Origin: Strigops habroptila
Taxonomy: Eukaryota; Chordata; Aves; Psittaciformes; Psittacidae
Direction of reading: 5' to 3'
Length of the DNA: 64,000 nt
Assembly (NCBI RefSeq): GCF_004027225.2
Contig: NC_044277.2
Span: 139,991,057 to 140,055,056 of the forward strand
Positions 1 to 13,025 of this stretch are shown piece after piece. The position numbers and the translations under genes are program-made. Under the pieces are notes generated by a model. It was not told the origin of the DNA, did no database searches, and was given only the letters and a program-made list of their open reading frames with translations. Numbering within the stretch: the stretch's first letter is position 1; each line of letters opens with the position of its first letter.

Positions 1-2765
1 CTCCTATCTTTATGTACCAGAGAATCAACAGACTCTCTTGAAGGAGAGCTACTGTAGCAGAGTATTAACAGTCTCCCTCACCAGAGCCCAGGCCACGTGT
101 CATAATAACATGGCTAGGCTGCCTCAAATCCCCATCTTAGCTACCTGTGGTACACTTGTGTGATGCTACCCTATTGGCTTCTGACCATCAAACTATTGCT
201 CCTCTTTGCTTTTGCTAACTGGCATTTATGGGAGCAGAATGAACTTTGACTGCAATTACAGAAGCATCCCTATCTATGGGCATGCAATTTAAAACAATCG
301 TTTTGTGCTAATGTTTTCTTACACAGGGTACTGTCAGATATAATAATTCATCAGTACAAAAATATAAACATGAAATTAAGGCATAAAGAGCCTCTCTAAT
401 GTAATGGCCCATGAAACAGATAACTTCACAAGATATCATTATGGGTTTTCAGGCTAGAGAACACAGATACTCCTAAAACCAGGAATTCAATACCTACCCC
501 TTGGCTCTTCATTTGCCAATTTTCCTTCACAAATCCCTGCGCAGCTATAACTGTGGTCCAGTCTAATTTTAAGACATCATGTAAACTGAACCTTGTCTCA
601 AGCTGAGCTGTCGAGGTCAGATAGAGAGGTCAACTCACTGAACATGCGAGCCCCCAGGTACACAATCAATCATGAAGTCAGGATTTCAGGCTGCGTGTAT
701 TTGAAAGTGTATTTTAAATAAAACAACGCTGAAACTCTCTTAGCCACCTGACCTGTTGGTCCTAATAATAAATAGGTCTACTCAGCCAAACTTTGCTGGC
801 ACAAAGAGATTCATTTAAATTAAAATAACCATTTCTTCCTCTTTTCAACAGTTACCATCTAATAGATCAGTTTATAAGACACAAACCAAAGAGCAAATGA
901 GAAACAACTAAGGAAGATTTTGTGTATGCTCAGAGATGGCCACACTTGAGATCTGAGAATAAAATTCTGAAAGATTGATTGTACCACAACTCAGAAAACC
1001 TGTAATCTTAACATCATAATTTCTTTTCCCTCCCAACTAACACATCAGTTTCTTAAGATTAAGAATTATATCTTCCTTTATGAGTTACATAGAAAATTTT
1101 TGCACCCTCCATGTATTACATTCAGAGCGATAGCTTGTCATTAGCTTCTTTCAGATTGCTCAATATTTGCACTGATTGCCTCCATTCCTTGCTGCTGACT
1201 GTCATGACACTTGCCATTAATTTGTTGCCTAAAGAAATCATTCTGGAAACCTTCTGAAATAACTCACTTGCTTGGTGCATAAAATTAGGCACTTCTACAA
1301 TAAAGGATGCAGCTTCATCAAACAGCCAAGTTCTAAACAGAATTACTTGAGTCGTGATTTGATGCCTTTAGGCACTACGCTGTCAAGTAAAGGAATCATT
1401 AATAAAGCAAGTATAATTTTTATACCTAGAACAATTCACTCTTCAGTTGGGAAAAAAGCATACCAAATCATTTGAGCTAAATTCCCAAGAATCCCTGGGA
1501 AGAGGGCCAAGTAGCTAAAAACCCCTTTCAGCACAAGACCAAAGAAAGCAAAGTAGAAGAGGTTTTTGACGTTATCCTCTAGACAACTGTTGATCTACAG
1601 CAAAACAAATTATAACCACTTCTAACTATTCAGATTGCTGCCTTTTCAGTCTTACTCTATTTATGCAGATATAAGGAGTCAACAGAGTACTGTATTCCTT
1701 ACTATGGTCACCTAATCCCACAACTTCAGAAAGAGTGACACAGCATTATTTTCATATACAATCAACAAAGCAATATTACCTGGGGATAAACATTCTTCAC
1801 CTTAGGATAGGAGGAATCTCACGCTACCTTCTCCATACCAGAAGTAGTAAATTACTTCAGCTATCTGAGAAGCTCTGATAGCTGACTGCTAAAGTGCAGT
1901 CTGCAATTTGCTTAAATGGAGTATAAACTTCTTAATCAGTTTCCTTTACATTATCTATAATGTTAACAGGCTGCAAAGTCAGTGCACTAATATGTCAAGT
2001 ACTTTAGTCTGGAAGATGTATAGGAGGTGTCAGAGAGAGAGAAATTACATAATTTATATATTACTATCTTTTCATCTCAAGAAGCTGTCGATAAGATCCT
2101 GTTAATATGTCAACATTTTGACTTGGAATGAGTCTCGGCCTCATCTCTCTCCTGAAGCACTGGGTTGTTTCTGGGCAATAGGAAGAACAGGCCTATAAAA
2201 TTCCTTCCAGGCTGAACAGCAAAAACAGCAGCTGCAAGAGGTATGAGCGGCTTTTTGGCAAAAAGGCATCCTGTCATGCGTCAGACCCACACTCATTAGT
2301 ATTAGTGAGCATTGCTGCAGTCAGAATTAACTATTATGCACAGGACTCTAGAATAATTTAGCCCCAAACAATGAGAAAGCATATGTATTTTAACATTAGA
2401 AGTAATGGTGGCATCAGCTCAGCTGCACTCTTAATTCCTTTGAACAGAATGGAAAACTTATCCCATGCAGAATACCCTCTTGTTAGGCTAGCTGAAGACT
2501 TCCAAAACATTAAATAGAAGATATGAGACAGTCCTGAAAGGGGAGAGAATAAAGAAAAAACTTATGTGGAAAAAATAAATAAATAAATACAAAGCAGCAT
2601 TATTTGGACCTACTTCTGCACAGTACTGAGCACATGCTGAATATTAACCATTAAGCATTACTAAGTGTTAAAAGGTTTCATTACCATTCAGGTAGCATCT
2701 AAAGGAATCAGCCCTTTTACGAGGAGAAAGTAGCTACAGAAAAGGTCATAGCAGCATTTTTCATC
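1..2765. other. Intergenic, no recognised gene
   Basis: AT-rich sequence without a recognisable coding exon, RNA gene or clear transposon. Open frames are under about 70 codons and show no family resemblance. A TATA-like string near 2191 stands alone, with no other promoter evidence. A short (AAAT)4 microsatellite lies at 2573-2589. Confidence 0.6.
2573..2589. repeat. (AAAT)n microsatellite
   Basis: Four tandem AAAT units follow a short A-run. This is a simple repeat with no other visible role. Confidence 0.8.
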
Positions 2766-2767
2766 AG

Positions 2768-2930
2768 TACATCTCAAAGCACCACATGAAAGAAGCTGGT
2801 CTCATTATGCCCGTTTTACAGATAAGGAAATTGAGGCAAAAAGCTGTGAAGTACCTTCACCAAGACTCGACAAGCTACTATTAGAGATAAAAATAGAATC
2901 CAGTTCTCTTAAATCCAGCTTCCCAGGGAA
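2768..2930 (-). repeat. MIR/CORE-SINE-like relic
   Basis: The + strand reads as the complement of the conserved MIR core: a 'cccgttttacagataaggaa' block, then 'attgaggcaaaaag', then a stretch like 'cttgcccaaggtcacacagct', then a 'gaatccag' block. Their order and spacing match the ancient amniote CORE-SINE family as I know it. The copy is heavily diverged and has no visible target-site duplication, as expected for a very old insertion. The edges are approximate. Recognition is from memory of the consensus, not from an alignment. Confidence 0.6.
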
Positions 2931-2934
2931 AAAA

Positions 2935-5900
2935 AGGAGACAGTTGTTCTTGGACAATGATAAAGAACTGACTTTTCAGAGGTGCAGCCAGCAAGGGAGA
3001 CAGACACTCGAAGCCTACCGAAAAAAATGTAACGTATTTTTTCCCTTCTTACAGCCAACACAGACACCAGATCAATAAGCAGCCTGGAGTGCTATGACTG
3101 TATTTCTTGGCCTGGTTTCAAATGGCCAGAAAGACAAATCCTGCTGCCACTAAAGGGTTGATCTGAACAGAGTGGGATTCCCTTCAGGCAGAAAAGTCGC
3201 ATGCACAGGACAAGTTATAGGATCAAGATATGATAGTGTGCTGCACTATTAATCTTAAAATGCTTAAAATTGCAACATCCCTTTAAGTATAAACTATTTC
3301 CTACACAGTCTTGACAGTACTCTCATTAAATGCTAATAGATGATTCTGTAATAAACAGAAGCTTGAAAATGAATCACATGTATATACCTTGGGATGTCAC
3401 AAGTAACAGTGTTTTGCAACTTAGGAGTGCAGATAATCTTTTTCTATGATGCATTGACATCTCCTTCTGGGATTGAACTACACTTTTCATAATATCTTAC
3501 ATTATAATTTTATTTCTTTTGTACCAAAATTTGTAGTTGTTCTATAAATTTCAAATTTTAATTGTATAATTGTCCTTTATGAGGATACAAGAAAGTCTCT
3601 TCAGATACACCTTTTTTTAAACATGCAGAGCAATCACTCCCTTGTGTGCCATTACAATGACAAACCAGAAGTATTTTTTCTTCTGAGCTAAAAGTGATAT
3701 ACCACTCCTCTCATTAGAAATGTAAATATTTGGGCTGAAGAACTGTAACCAAGCAGTGTTTTCAGAAGGTCACATTTCTCATGACCTACCGTCTAATCTT
3801 CTCTAGGTGCACACATTATAGTCTACTCCATGTAAAGCTGCTGGTAATGCTGAGGTAACAGTTAATTAAATGTGTTGTTCTAAGACACTTTGAAATCCTT
3901 CAATCAAAGGCACCAAGCAATTTCAAATACTACTACTCCCAAAAATCACTGTTATCAGCTACTGTAATAATATAAATTACATTAACACAGGCTGCAGGCC
4001 CATCAATGGAAGCAAACTTGAATTCCAGGGGAGTCCTAAAATAAGATTCTGGTGAAGGGACAAAGGCAGGTGACTCAGTCATTAAAAATGTTGCACTGTC
4101 TCAGCTTCTTGTCTTGGAGCCATACCATGGGTACATCTCAATTCTGACACTCAAAAAAAAGCAAAGAAGTCAACAACTGTTTATCACTGCTATTCACATG
4201 GTTTCAAGCTCACCAGAGCTACCTGCAAGGGAAACCACATGATGTCTGCATATTTGTGGTATTCAAGTTGGAAATAATAGCAGGGACAAATAAAAGGGTT
4301 TACATTACTTTTATATTTGGAAATGCCAAGGGAAAGAAAACAAGATGACAACGGAGCTATTTACTTAGGTACAAAAGGATGTCTATAGAGATCCATTTTT
4401 AGCAATAAGTTACTAACACTAGTTGTGTAAAAAAGCAGACAAGCATATTATGTAAGCTCTGCAGTTTAGTGGCAATGTTGGGTTTAATCTAACAATTATT
4501 AACTACCTGACTTAATTATTAGTAACCGCCTTTAATACAGGGCTACAGCACAAACATGAATCAGGAGACATAATTTCCACTTCACATCTACAGGTTCTAA
4601 TTCTGTCTACTGTGGGGTTTTACAGAATGGTGACACAAGTATTATTATTGCTAGCTATGACAATATCAGGATCAAATTATTTATTTGCTCATGTAGATTT
4701 TAAAAACTGGAAAAACACAAGTTTAATAGTAACTATCAAATTACTTACATCAGTGCAAACTCCTAGAGGTATGTGCATACAAGCAACTTGCTGTGATGTA
4801 AAGCAACGTATACGTAGTAGACTGGTACAAGGTATATAGTAGACTGAAAGATTAAAACAGTGTAGCTGAATTTGAATATGTACATTTTGATAGAAGAAAA
4901 CAGCTTCTGTTTAATTTAGGCTAACATTTTAAAGGGATTTACTCAGGTACACAAAATAACCTGTCTCAGAAATTGCCACAGAGACAAATTACAGAAAGAT
5001 AACAGGTGATCCATGGCCACAGTCCACACCAGTTTTCTTAGCCTGTAACAAACAGTGAGACAACCAAAGTTACCTTAGTCATCCTTCCATGAAACCTCAA
5101 CTAATTCAAATAATTTCTCATCTGTCTTGGACAGATGCACAGTCACCATTGATCAGCTGAGATATGGATCTTGTCAAGGCACTGCATGGGATGAGGAACG
5201 TGAGAACAGAGTAAAATAGGTCTGACTTCTGCACCAGAAAAATAACTAAATGACTAAACTAAAGAGGGATAAACTGCATTTTGTTCCATTTGCTGCATTT
5301 TTCAGGGATATATGTCAGCCTCAACTGGTACTTGTGCCAGTTTTCTTTACCTAGATGGAAACCTACAGAGCCATCTATAAAATATAGCACTAGCTTAACT
5401 AAGTGTGCATTTAAAATGACTAAATGTAACTCAGTTCAAACCACTAGGTTTATTTTAATTTGCCTTAAATTGATTACAAATTATTTTAAATTAAACTAAC
5501 GTATTCTTATATCAGAATGCTAGATCAGAATAACATAACTATGCAGGCATTTTCGCCTGTAAAGTTGTTTAAAAACACTCTTTAACCTTCCCTGACAGAC
5601 AAAAATTAATACTGCTAAACGTAGTAGAAGGTCTAGCTAAGAACTCCATTTGTTGCCAAGAAGCTCTCAATTGTGGTAGTCTTTTGTACCTGCAAAGGTG
5701 GAAATATCTGCGTACACAAGGTTATTACAAATACCTGATTTACTCCTGTCTGAAATTTAATCCTACCTGAGGAAATACTCTCAGGCAAACCAAAAAGAGT
5801 TAATTATTATCCCTGGAAAAAATTATATATTTCTACAGCTTTAGCAAACCAAATTAAAAATGTAAAACCTTTTTCTCCTCAGACTCAAGGACTACAGCTA

Positions 5901-6535
5901 ATTAGACTGAATTATAATGCTCCTTTAAAACCAGTACATATTAAAAGGAGAGTATTTAAAAGACTAGGAAAAAAACAACATAAAGAAAAAGTAATGAAAT
6001 TAGTAAATTTTTCATGATTCTGAAAATCAGTACCAAAGGGTTTACTGTCAGCCTCTTTTAACATCAAACTGTCTAAAAGATAATCTCTCTACGTGTTTTG
6101 AAGCAGGAACATCTCGAAAGAGATTTACCAGGTATATTGCTTTGGTTGGAAGTGCCAAAATATACAGAAAAAATATTACTGTCCAAGCTGACCAATCTGA
6201 TTTCTAAATAAAAGAAGTAATAGTCTGAGTTTCATCCATTACAGGAATCCCAATGGTTTGGGAATCACTTGCACCAATACAACAAAGCAAAATATCTCAG
6301 CACACACAGGAATAAACGAGGCCTTGATTGACAAAATTGCTCCCTGCTGAGACTACTTGAGATTAATTAGACTCAGGATTGACATGGGACATGGTTTATT
6401 CAGAACATTTTGCAAGATTGAGGCCAAAAATCTAAACTAAACAGAAATTCCTCTCACTGCAGCAAAAAGCCCCTTGCTTTCAGTTTTCCATTTTTGTTGT
6501 TCGTTCTGTATCTTATTGTAAGATATCAGAAACAA
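2935..6535. other. Intergenic, no recognised gene
   Basis: AT-rich DNA with only short meaningless open frames. The longest, near 4612-4839 and 5281-5499, have no domain, signal or composition suggesting a real protein. I saw no RNA gene or clear transposon. Confidence 0.55.
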
Positions 6536-6539
6536 TATC

Positions 6540-7275
6540 TTCCAGGAATGAGAATGAGGAACTGCTGGACTTGTAACTCACAAACCAAGAAAAACGGGTT
6601 TGTAATATCTCCATTAGCAACAGCCTTGGCTACAGTGACCACAATAACGTGGAGTTTCAGACCCAGCTGAGAACACTGAAGGTTAGTATTAAGACAAAGG
6701 TTTTAGAGCAAACATCAGCTTGCTCAGAGCTCAGTTGCGAGGGATTCCGTGCAAAGCTTCCATAGAGGATAAAGGAGCTAGCGAGTGCTGGGAGATTTTC
6801 AGGACCGCTCTCCTGGAAGCACAAGACCAGTTCATTCCCTTTAAAGGGAATGAAAGTAGTCAGAGCACGAGACCGCCTTGGCTTAACTGTGAGCTTTTGA
6901 GTCTGCTCAAACCCAAAAGAGACGTGTACCAGCAATGAAAAAGTGGACGAATACCTGTTGTGAACTACAAAGGCATTGCCAGAGTTTGCAGAGACACAGA
7001 CAAAAAAGCAAAAGCTTAGCTCAAACTGAAATTGACCAGAGACGTCAAAAACTACAAGAAGGGGTTCTTCAGGTACATAAATAACAAGCAGAAACAGAAC
7101 GAAAATACTGGCCTGCTGTTAAGCAGGAGAGGGGAATTAGTCACCAATAATGCTGAAAAGGCAGAGGTTCTCAGCACTTTCTTCACCGGTCTTTACTTCC
7201 ACTGTCGAGTCCCAGGCACTGGGGGCAAAATCCAGGTTGATGCAAACATAAACCCACCATCAGTGAAGGAAGAGC
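6540..7275 (+). mobile_element. CR1 LINE, 5' part: endonuclease end and linker of ORF2
   Basis: Decayed CR1 non-LTR retrotransposon coding sequence in the sense direction. Positions 6634-6642 encode Ser-Asp-His in a 'LGYSDHNNVEF' context, the C-terminal catalytic signature of the APE-type endonuclease. Downstream, the frame at 6720-6938 gives 'GIPCKASIEDKGASECWEIF' and the frame at 7032-7307 gives 'RDVKNYKKGFFRYINNKQ' and 'AEKAEVLSTFFTGLY'. All three are typical of the CR1 linker before the reverse transcriptase. Frames are broken by stops and shifts, so it is inactive. The 5' end is truncated. It is continued after an interruption by the block at 7920-8630. Confidence 0.85.
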
Positions 7276-7920
7276 CAGTATGCACTGCTAGTTACTCTCT
7301 TTACTGATGTGGCAACTGGTTGTTCCTCTGTTATGGAGGGCATCACCTCCTTAGCCCCCTGCAGAGCTGCGAAGTGGTTCTGGGTGGGGACATTAGGGAA
7401 AGCCCCTTGCCTTTATTGCCATCTTCCTCCTGCTTTTGCTGGTTTTTTTCTTGACAAGTTCCCAACCCCCTGGATTAACGCCCTCCTTCCTTTCCATGTG
7501 TGCTGGAGGGATGCTTGTGGCCTGTGCACAGTGGCCTGCAGGTGCCCCGCAGTTTGGGCGTGGAGCCAGCAGTGCAGCTCCCTCTTAGCTGAGGTCCTCT
7601 ACCAGGGTGCTCCATACACAGCCTGGTCCGCTGTTCACCCCCGCCTCAAGAGACGTGTCGAGGCACTCCCTACACTCGGAGGTGTGCGCTGTAGCCTCCC
7701 TTTGCATCAGCTCCGTCTAGGAGGGCGACACTGCCCGCCACCGCCGGGGCAACCAGCACAGAGCACCCAGGCTCGGCTATAGCCCCGGCTGCCCCATGGC
7801 TCTCCGGGCAGTGCTTTCCCCGGTCATGGCGATGCCGTCCCTCCTGGCGCCGCCCCCTGTGAGCCAGTCGCTTGGTCAGCAGAGCTGCCGGCTCCCGGGA
7901 AAGGCTTGGCAAGGACTGCG
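7276..7920. other. GC-rich segment of unknown origin inside the CR1
   Basis: About 640 bp of clearly higher GC content, with CpGs, separate the linker part and the 3' part of the CR1, in the place where the reverse transcriptase core should be. It contains no recognisable RT motifs. An open frame of 157 codons (7309-7782) is rich in Cys, Trp, Pro and Ala and resembles nothing I know; it is probably an effect of composition. I see no terminal repeats, target-site duplication or AATAAA. It could be an unrecognised insertion, perhaps an LTR-type element, or sequence acquired when the RT core was lost. Confidence 0.5.
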
Positions 7921-8630
7921 GACTCCCTTCGGGCAGCACAGGCTGGGATATACCCGGCTGGGGAGCAGCTCTGTGGAAAGGGACCCGGGCGTCCTGCTAG
8001 ACAAGCAGCTCAGTAAGAGTGAATAGTGTGCAGCTGCTGCAAAGCAAGCCAACAGGATGCTGGGCTACATCAACAAGGGCATGACCAGCAGAGATAAACA
8101 AGTCATTACTGCACTCTACTCGGTGCTTGTCAGGACACAGCTGGAATACTGTATCAGTTTTGGTTCCTGCTCTACAAAAAAGATGTGGGCAGGCTGGAGA
8201 GAGTCCAGAGAAGGGCACAAAGATGATCAAAGGACTGGGAAGCCTGTCCTATGAGGAAAGGCTGAGAGAGCTGGGTTTGTTCAGCCTTAAGAAAAGAAAG
8301 CTCAGGGGAGACCATATCACCATGTTTCAATATTTAAAGGGTGGCTACAAAGAATATGGAGATTCCCTTTTTACAAGGAGTCACATGGAAAAGATGGGGA
8401 ATAAAAGTACTCCCAGAGAGACTGTGGTTGGACACGAGGAAACTTTTTCACAATGAGAACACTGAGCCATTGGAATAATCTCCCCAAGAAAGCATGAATT
8501 CCCCAACATTGGATACTTTTAAGATTCAGCTGGACAGGGTGCTGGGACATCTTGTGTAGACTATGCTTTTACCAAGAAAGGTTGGACAATGATCCTTGAG
8601 GTCCCTTCCAACCTGGTATTCTATGATTAG
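7921..8630 (+). mobile_element. CR1 LINE, 3' part: ORF2 C-terminus and 3' UTR tail
   Basis: In three shifting frames this segment encodes the conserved C-terminal region of CR1 ORF2: 'LGSSSVERDPGVLLDKQ', 'MLGYINKGMTSRDKQVITAL' with 'SVLVRTQLEYCISFGS', then 'LSYEERLRELGLFSLKKRKL' and 'FQYLKGGYKEYGDSLFTR'. It ends with the usual CR1 3' UTR, a 'ggtcccttccaacc' block and a single 'attctatg' unit at 8618-8625. The tail shows that this is the true 3' end of the insertion. The family is avian/reptilian CR1; the subfamily was not determined. Not functional. Confidence 0.92.
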
Positions 8631-8634
8631 AAAG

Positions 8635-11600
8635 GCCAAAGTTTTTTTTATTCTTAACATTTTTCATTAATAAAAAGGGATATTATAATTTAAAAAAGTC
8701 CACGTTTTAAATAAATAATTTCACATGTACTAGTGATATTCAGTGATGACTTCATAGGTAGCCAAGTAATTTCTAAAGAGCTAAGAAATTTCATGAGGAA
8801 GCACTCCCCAAAAGCCAGCACACAATTTCCTGTTCTCTCCTAGAGGGAAACTTCCAGATATCTTTTATTTTCATTAAAAAGTGTCTCAGCTCATCCCTGT
8901 GGATATAGGTCGTGTGAACCAGTGGTTATGGAGAAAGGTCATTCTGAGCTGTTGTAATTCAAGTGCTGGAACTGGTTCTAAAATAAAACAACATTCTCAA
9001 TGCTACGAAAAAGGCTGATCCTCCAACAGTCATGGTTTAGCTGTTATTGAAACTATTGCTGATGTACAGTGGTATTCTCAGCAATTCATATTAGCCTTGG
9101 AAAATTTGCAGAGAAAATTGAGAAATGCCACTCTACTTAAAAATGCATGCTGTATATACAGTTTCAATCATTAGCTTAATAAAACTTAATTTATTGCTAA
9201 AAATAAAAAATCTGATTCACCATAGAGCTTGTATGTTCTTCCTATTTTCATTGCATTAAGTAAAATGCAAAAGGCAACACTTATCCCAGGAGGGAATAGC
9301 ACAGATATTTCTTGGCTTTTTTTCAAATCAAAGGAGACCATCAGACCATCCCATTGCTTCACGTATTTCATAATCTATTATGTTTCATCTAGTCACCACT
9401 GCACTGAGCCTCCTGTAACTTGTGTTCGTTGAATGCCTGTCGACCAAAGTAGACACCTGGAGTTTTGCTTCAGTCGTTACTGGTTAAACTGTGGTCTCTG
9501 TGGCCTCTGCTGCAGCTGCAAATGAATCCTGGGCAAAAAAAAAAACAACCCACATCTTGTATGGCACTCTCTGACAGGGCACTTCACACACACTGCAACT
9601 CCTTGTGTTTACATGTGAAGACAAGGCTGATGTAAGGATGCTCAGCTCCTTCACAGCTCATGGCACTCAACAGCTCTGACAGTAGGAGTAGCAGGTATGT
9701 CATAGTGTAATGGTGGAATCTGAAAACACTGTTATTCTGGTAATCCTGGTGCAGATGACATTCGGAGTAAGGGGTCATCAGACCCTTTGCTGAAAGACAG
9801 CTGTGAGGTGTTCCAGGACTATCCCAAATGGCTGGATAGCATCTGATCAGGCAGGAATAACTGTGGAACAGGGTTTTTTACAGAAATCAGAGGGTTCCTT
9901 CACTTTGTGCCTATGTAGATCTTTGAAACTAGGACACTTGTAAAACCATTTATCTGTACTCTACTATCTGTATAACAGCTCCAGCACAACGGAGACTAGC
10001 AGCTGGCTTCAGGTAAACATAAGCAATACTTTACTGTCTCCTCTGTCATTTGACCCGTAACTTTGATAGTGCACATCCTTCAGTTTGAACTTTCCTGCAT
10101 CACTGACACAACTGGAGCCTGGATTAGGGTGTTAATATATAACATACTTGAAGGCCTTTTGAAGACAGCTGCTACTCTTTCTCAATCTGTTTAGTAACTG
10201 ATGTAATCATGACCAGCATGACAACCCAGGTAGGCCCATGCAGAGGAGTATGTTCATCAACAGTAGGTGAAAATGCATCAATATGATCATGGCTGTCAAA
10301 AACAAAGTCATTCAAAGGATTTCTGAAGAATTTGGAAGGAATTTAATGAATGTAGGCACTCCATCTTTATATTCTTGAACGAGAACATGAGGAGACATAG
10401 CAGGGGCATACCTGTCAAGTGTGAAAGAAGTGAATCTCCAAGGAATGGAGAAACCCTGATGCTGAATTAAGAAGAGAGGGAAAAGCACAGATGCCTGGAT
10501 AAAGGGTCCCACGTGATTCCTAAGTGCAGTCAACTTGGGCTATGCCACAGAGGAACGGGAGGGCTGCTGTTAAGTCTTTCAGTAGTGAGACAGAAAAAAA
10601 CAGTAAAGAAGAACCACCTGTTTCCTTACAGTTTCGCTTTGTAGTTCTCATCTTCAACATTGCAACTGCATTGCCTGCAAACACAAGCGAACCTCACTTG
10701 CCCTTTATTTTTCCCTGTAGTCAGTCATTTCTGCCTTTCCCCGAGGTGCCACTGAATTCTGAAACTCAAGGAAGAATTTAGTCAGTGAGTAGGTAGGAGT
10801 GTAAAGGAAAAAAGGGGGAAGAGAAGGCAAACAAGCTTATAAATGTCAAAACAAACAAGCAAAAGGAATCTGTAGCACCAATCTCAAAGCAGCAAAAGGC
10901 ACAACGGCTGGGAACCTGAGGCTGATGTGATTTACTTTGATGCCTTAGGACATTCAGTTCCACATAATCCACTGTCAAAGTCAATTATGAATATTACAGT
11001 ATCTGCCACTGGAACTGATCCAATCCATTCAGAAGAAAACATCAAATGCTGCCTGTAAGGTACATGAGCACTTAATGGCAAGGATTTATACCAAGATACA
11101 ATCAAAATGAACAAGCTGTACAAAGGAGCAAAACAAAGCTAGGTTGCTAGTGTCTCTGTTTTTAAGAGCTGCACTTGATTTCTCAAGGGATTGTTTAAAA
11201 CTAACTTTCTTCAAACATAATAGCATTAGGAAACAAAGGACCAAGGCCTTTTTTTTTTAACACTGTCCCATAAAGTTACTTTCCTCAGTCTCTGCTAATA
11301 TATAAAAGTAGACATAATTATTAGATTTTTCAGGCACTCAGAGCCTGGCACCTTCTGCTGAAATCAGTAACACCATGTGTCTCTCACCACATGACTTTAC
11401 CACTACTGAGAGGATGATCCACTCTTGAATGTAATGAAGTAGTGCTATCCAGAGAAGGAAACTGCTGGTAGGCATAGGGAGGTGCTTTTAAGCGTTTGAA
11501 ATCAAAGTACAGTCTCCTTTTACACAGGCAGAACTGTTTATTTAGAACTGGAACTGCTCCCCAGATCTTACCCCAGTTTTAGGGCAGATGAGTGAGTAAT

Positions 11601-13020
11601 GATTTTGACTATTAATTGCTTGGATAAGAAACACCAGACCATTCTGGCAAAAGAGAACCTTGGCCACATTTATTTCTGTCTTTGTCCTTTCTAGACTTGT
11701 GTACAATTGCCATGTACTTCAACAGAGAACGTCTGACACTTTGGAAATTCCAGCTGGCACAGAGCAGAGCCCAGAAACACATGCTGCTGTGAGCGCATCA
11801 AATCTATTCTCCTCACTAAAAAGTGGCTTCTCAACAGGCAACAAATGAAGTGCTAGTTCTAACAGATGGCAGGGTGTCCAGAAGATCAACGAAACCTTCA
11901 AAATGAACATCGCGATCAACCTAAGCCCATGGCCCAAGCCTGCACTGTGGTAACAATCCAAACCTCACTACACAAGTACAGAAGAACAGAAAGAATCATC
12001 TAAAGTGATATTCCCAGTGACTCTGGATATCCTTTATGGAGGAAAATTGTGCTGCTTCTGTTCGTCTTGAAAACAGGCACAAGATTTGTTTTCAGACCTG
12101 TTCATATGACTTATTCCTATATTTCTCACTTCTTTTTAATAGGGAGAATTCAACTGAAAATTGTGGATAGCACCGGAGACTAGTTTTAGTCCACATTTTT
12201 AGCACAGTAAAAATCTATCTACACTATATAATTTCAGTTGCTACAGTGAATCATAAAGCCAGCTGAAGTGCAAGATAACATATTTTAAGAACCTTTCAAA
12301 GAAAAAATATATAAAGGTATGTACCTAATTGTACATCAAAGAGTACTTTAGGAATAAATTGTGTTATCTGCAATGTTAGAATTTTTTTAGTGTTTTAATT
12401 TAGTAATAATGTAAGAACAGTGCTGCTTGAATTAACCATTCTGTGTAACTGTGCTCAGATATCAGGGGTGTCCAAATGTACTTTTACATGTCCACTCTAT
12501 TCTTATCATTAGAGATTCTCATTTCATATTTCTCACAGAAATATCCAATTCTTCCTGTAGAAGTACTTCCACCATGGTCCTTTTAATAACTTCAGTCTTG
12601 TCACAGTTCAGCATAATATTTTATAAAGCTTCTTTTTGAGTTAAAGGGCATGAAGTTCCAATAATACTAGTAATGTATATTGCATTTGTATCTCAGTTTT
12701 CAATTATTTTCACATTTCTATTATCACTTTCTCCACAAAAATGTTTATATGGGGACACTCTCATTTTACACTCAAGAATTCATCTAATTCTGACATCCAT
12801 CTGGTATGCTGTCTAGAAACCTTTTTTATTATATTTGTCACAGCATATTTAGAGGTAAACTTACTCTATGACATTTCAAGATGTTACAGCATTTTCTCAT
12901 GCATACTAACAAAAATCATAAAAATCTCCTATCCTGTTTCAAAAAATTGCCCCAAATCATAGATACGGGCATGGTACTTTGTTTCTGCATGTTATTTTGC
13001 ACCTAAAAACACTTAATCAA
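8635..13020. other. Intergenic, no recognised gene
   Basis: AT-rich DNA. Open frames of 60-85 codons occur on both strands, but none has a recognisable domain. An A-run lies at 9535-9545 and a T-run near 11250. I saw no RNA gene or definite transposon. Confidence 0.55.
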
Positions 13021-13025
13021 AGTTG

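Noticed and set aside
2185-2260. TATA-like element followed by CAG-rich text as a promoter
   Set aside because: A single AT-rich motif in AT-rich DNA, with no CpG island, initiator or downstream exon.
7309-7782. 157-codon open frame in the GC-rich block inside a CR1
   Set aside because: No recognised family. It lies in a block of unknown origin within a dead transposon and is best explained by composition.
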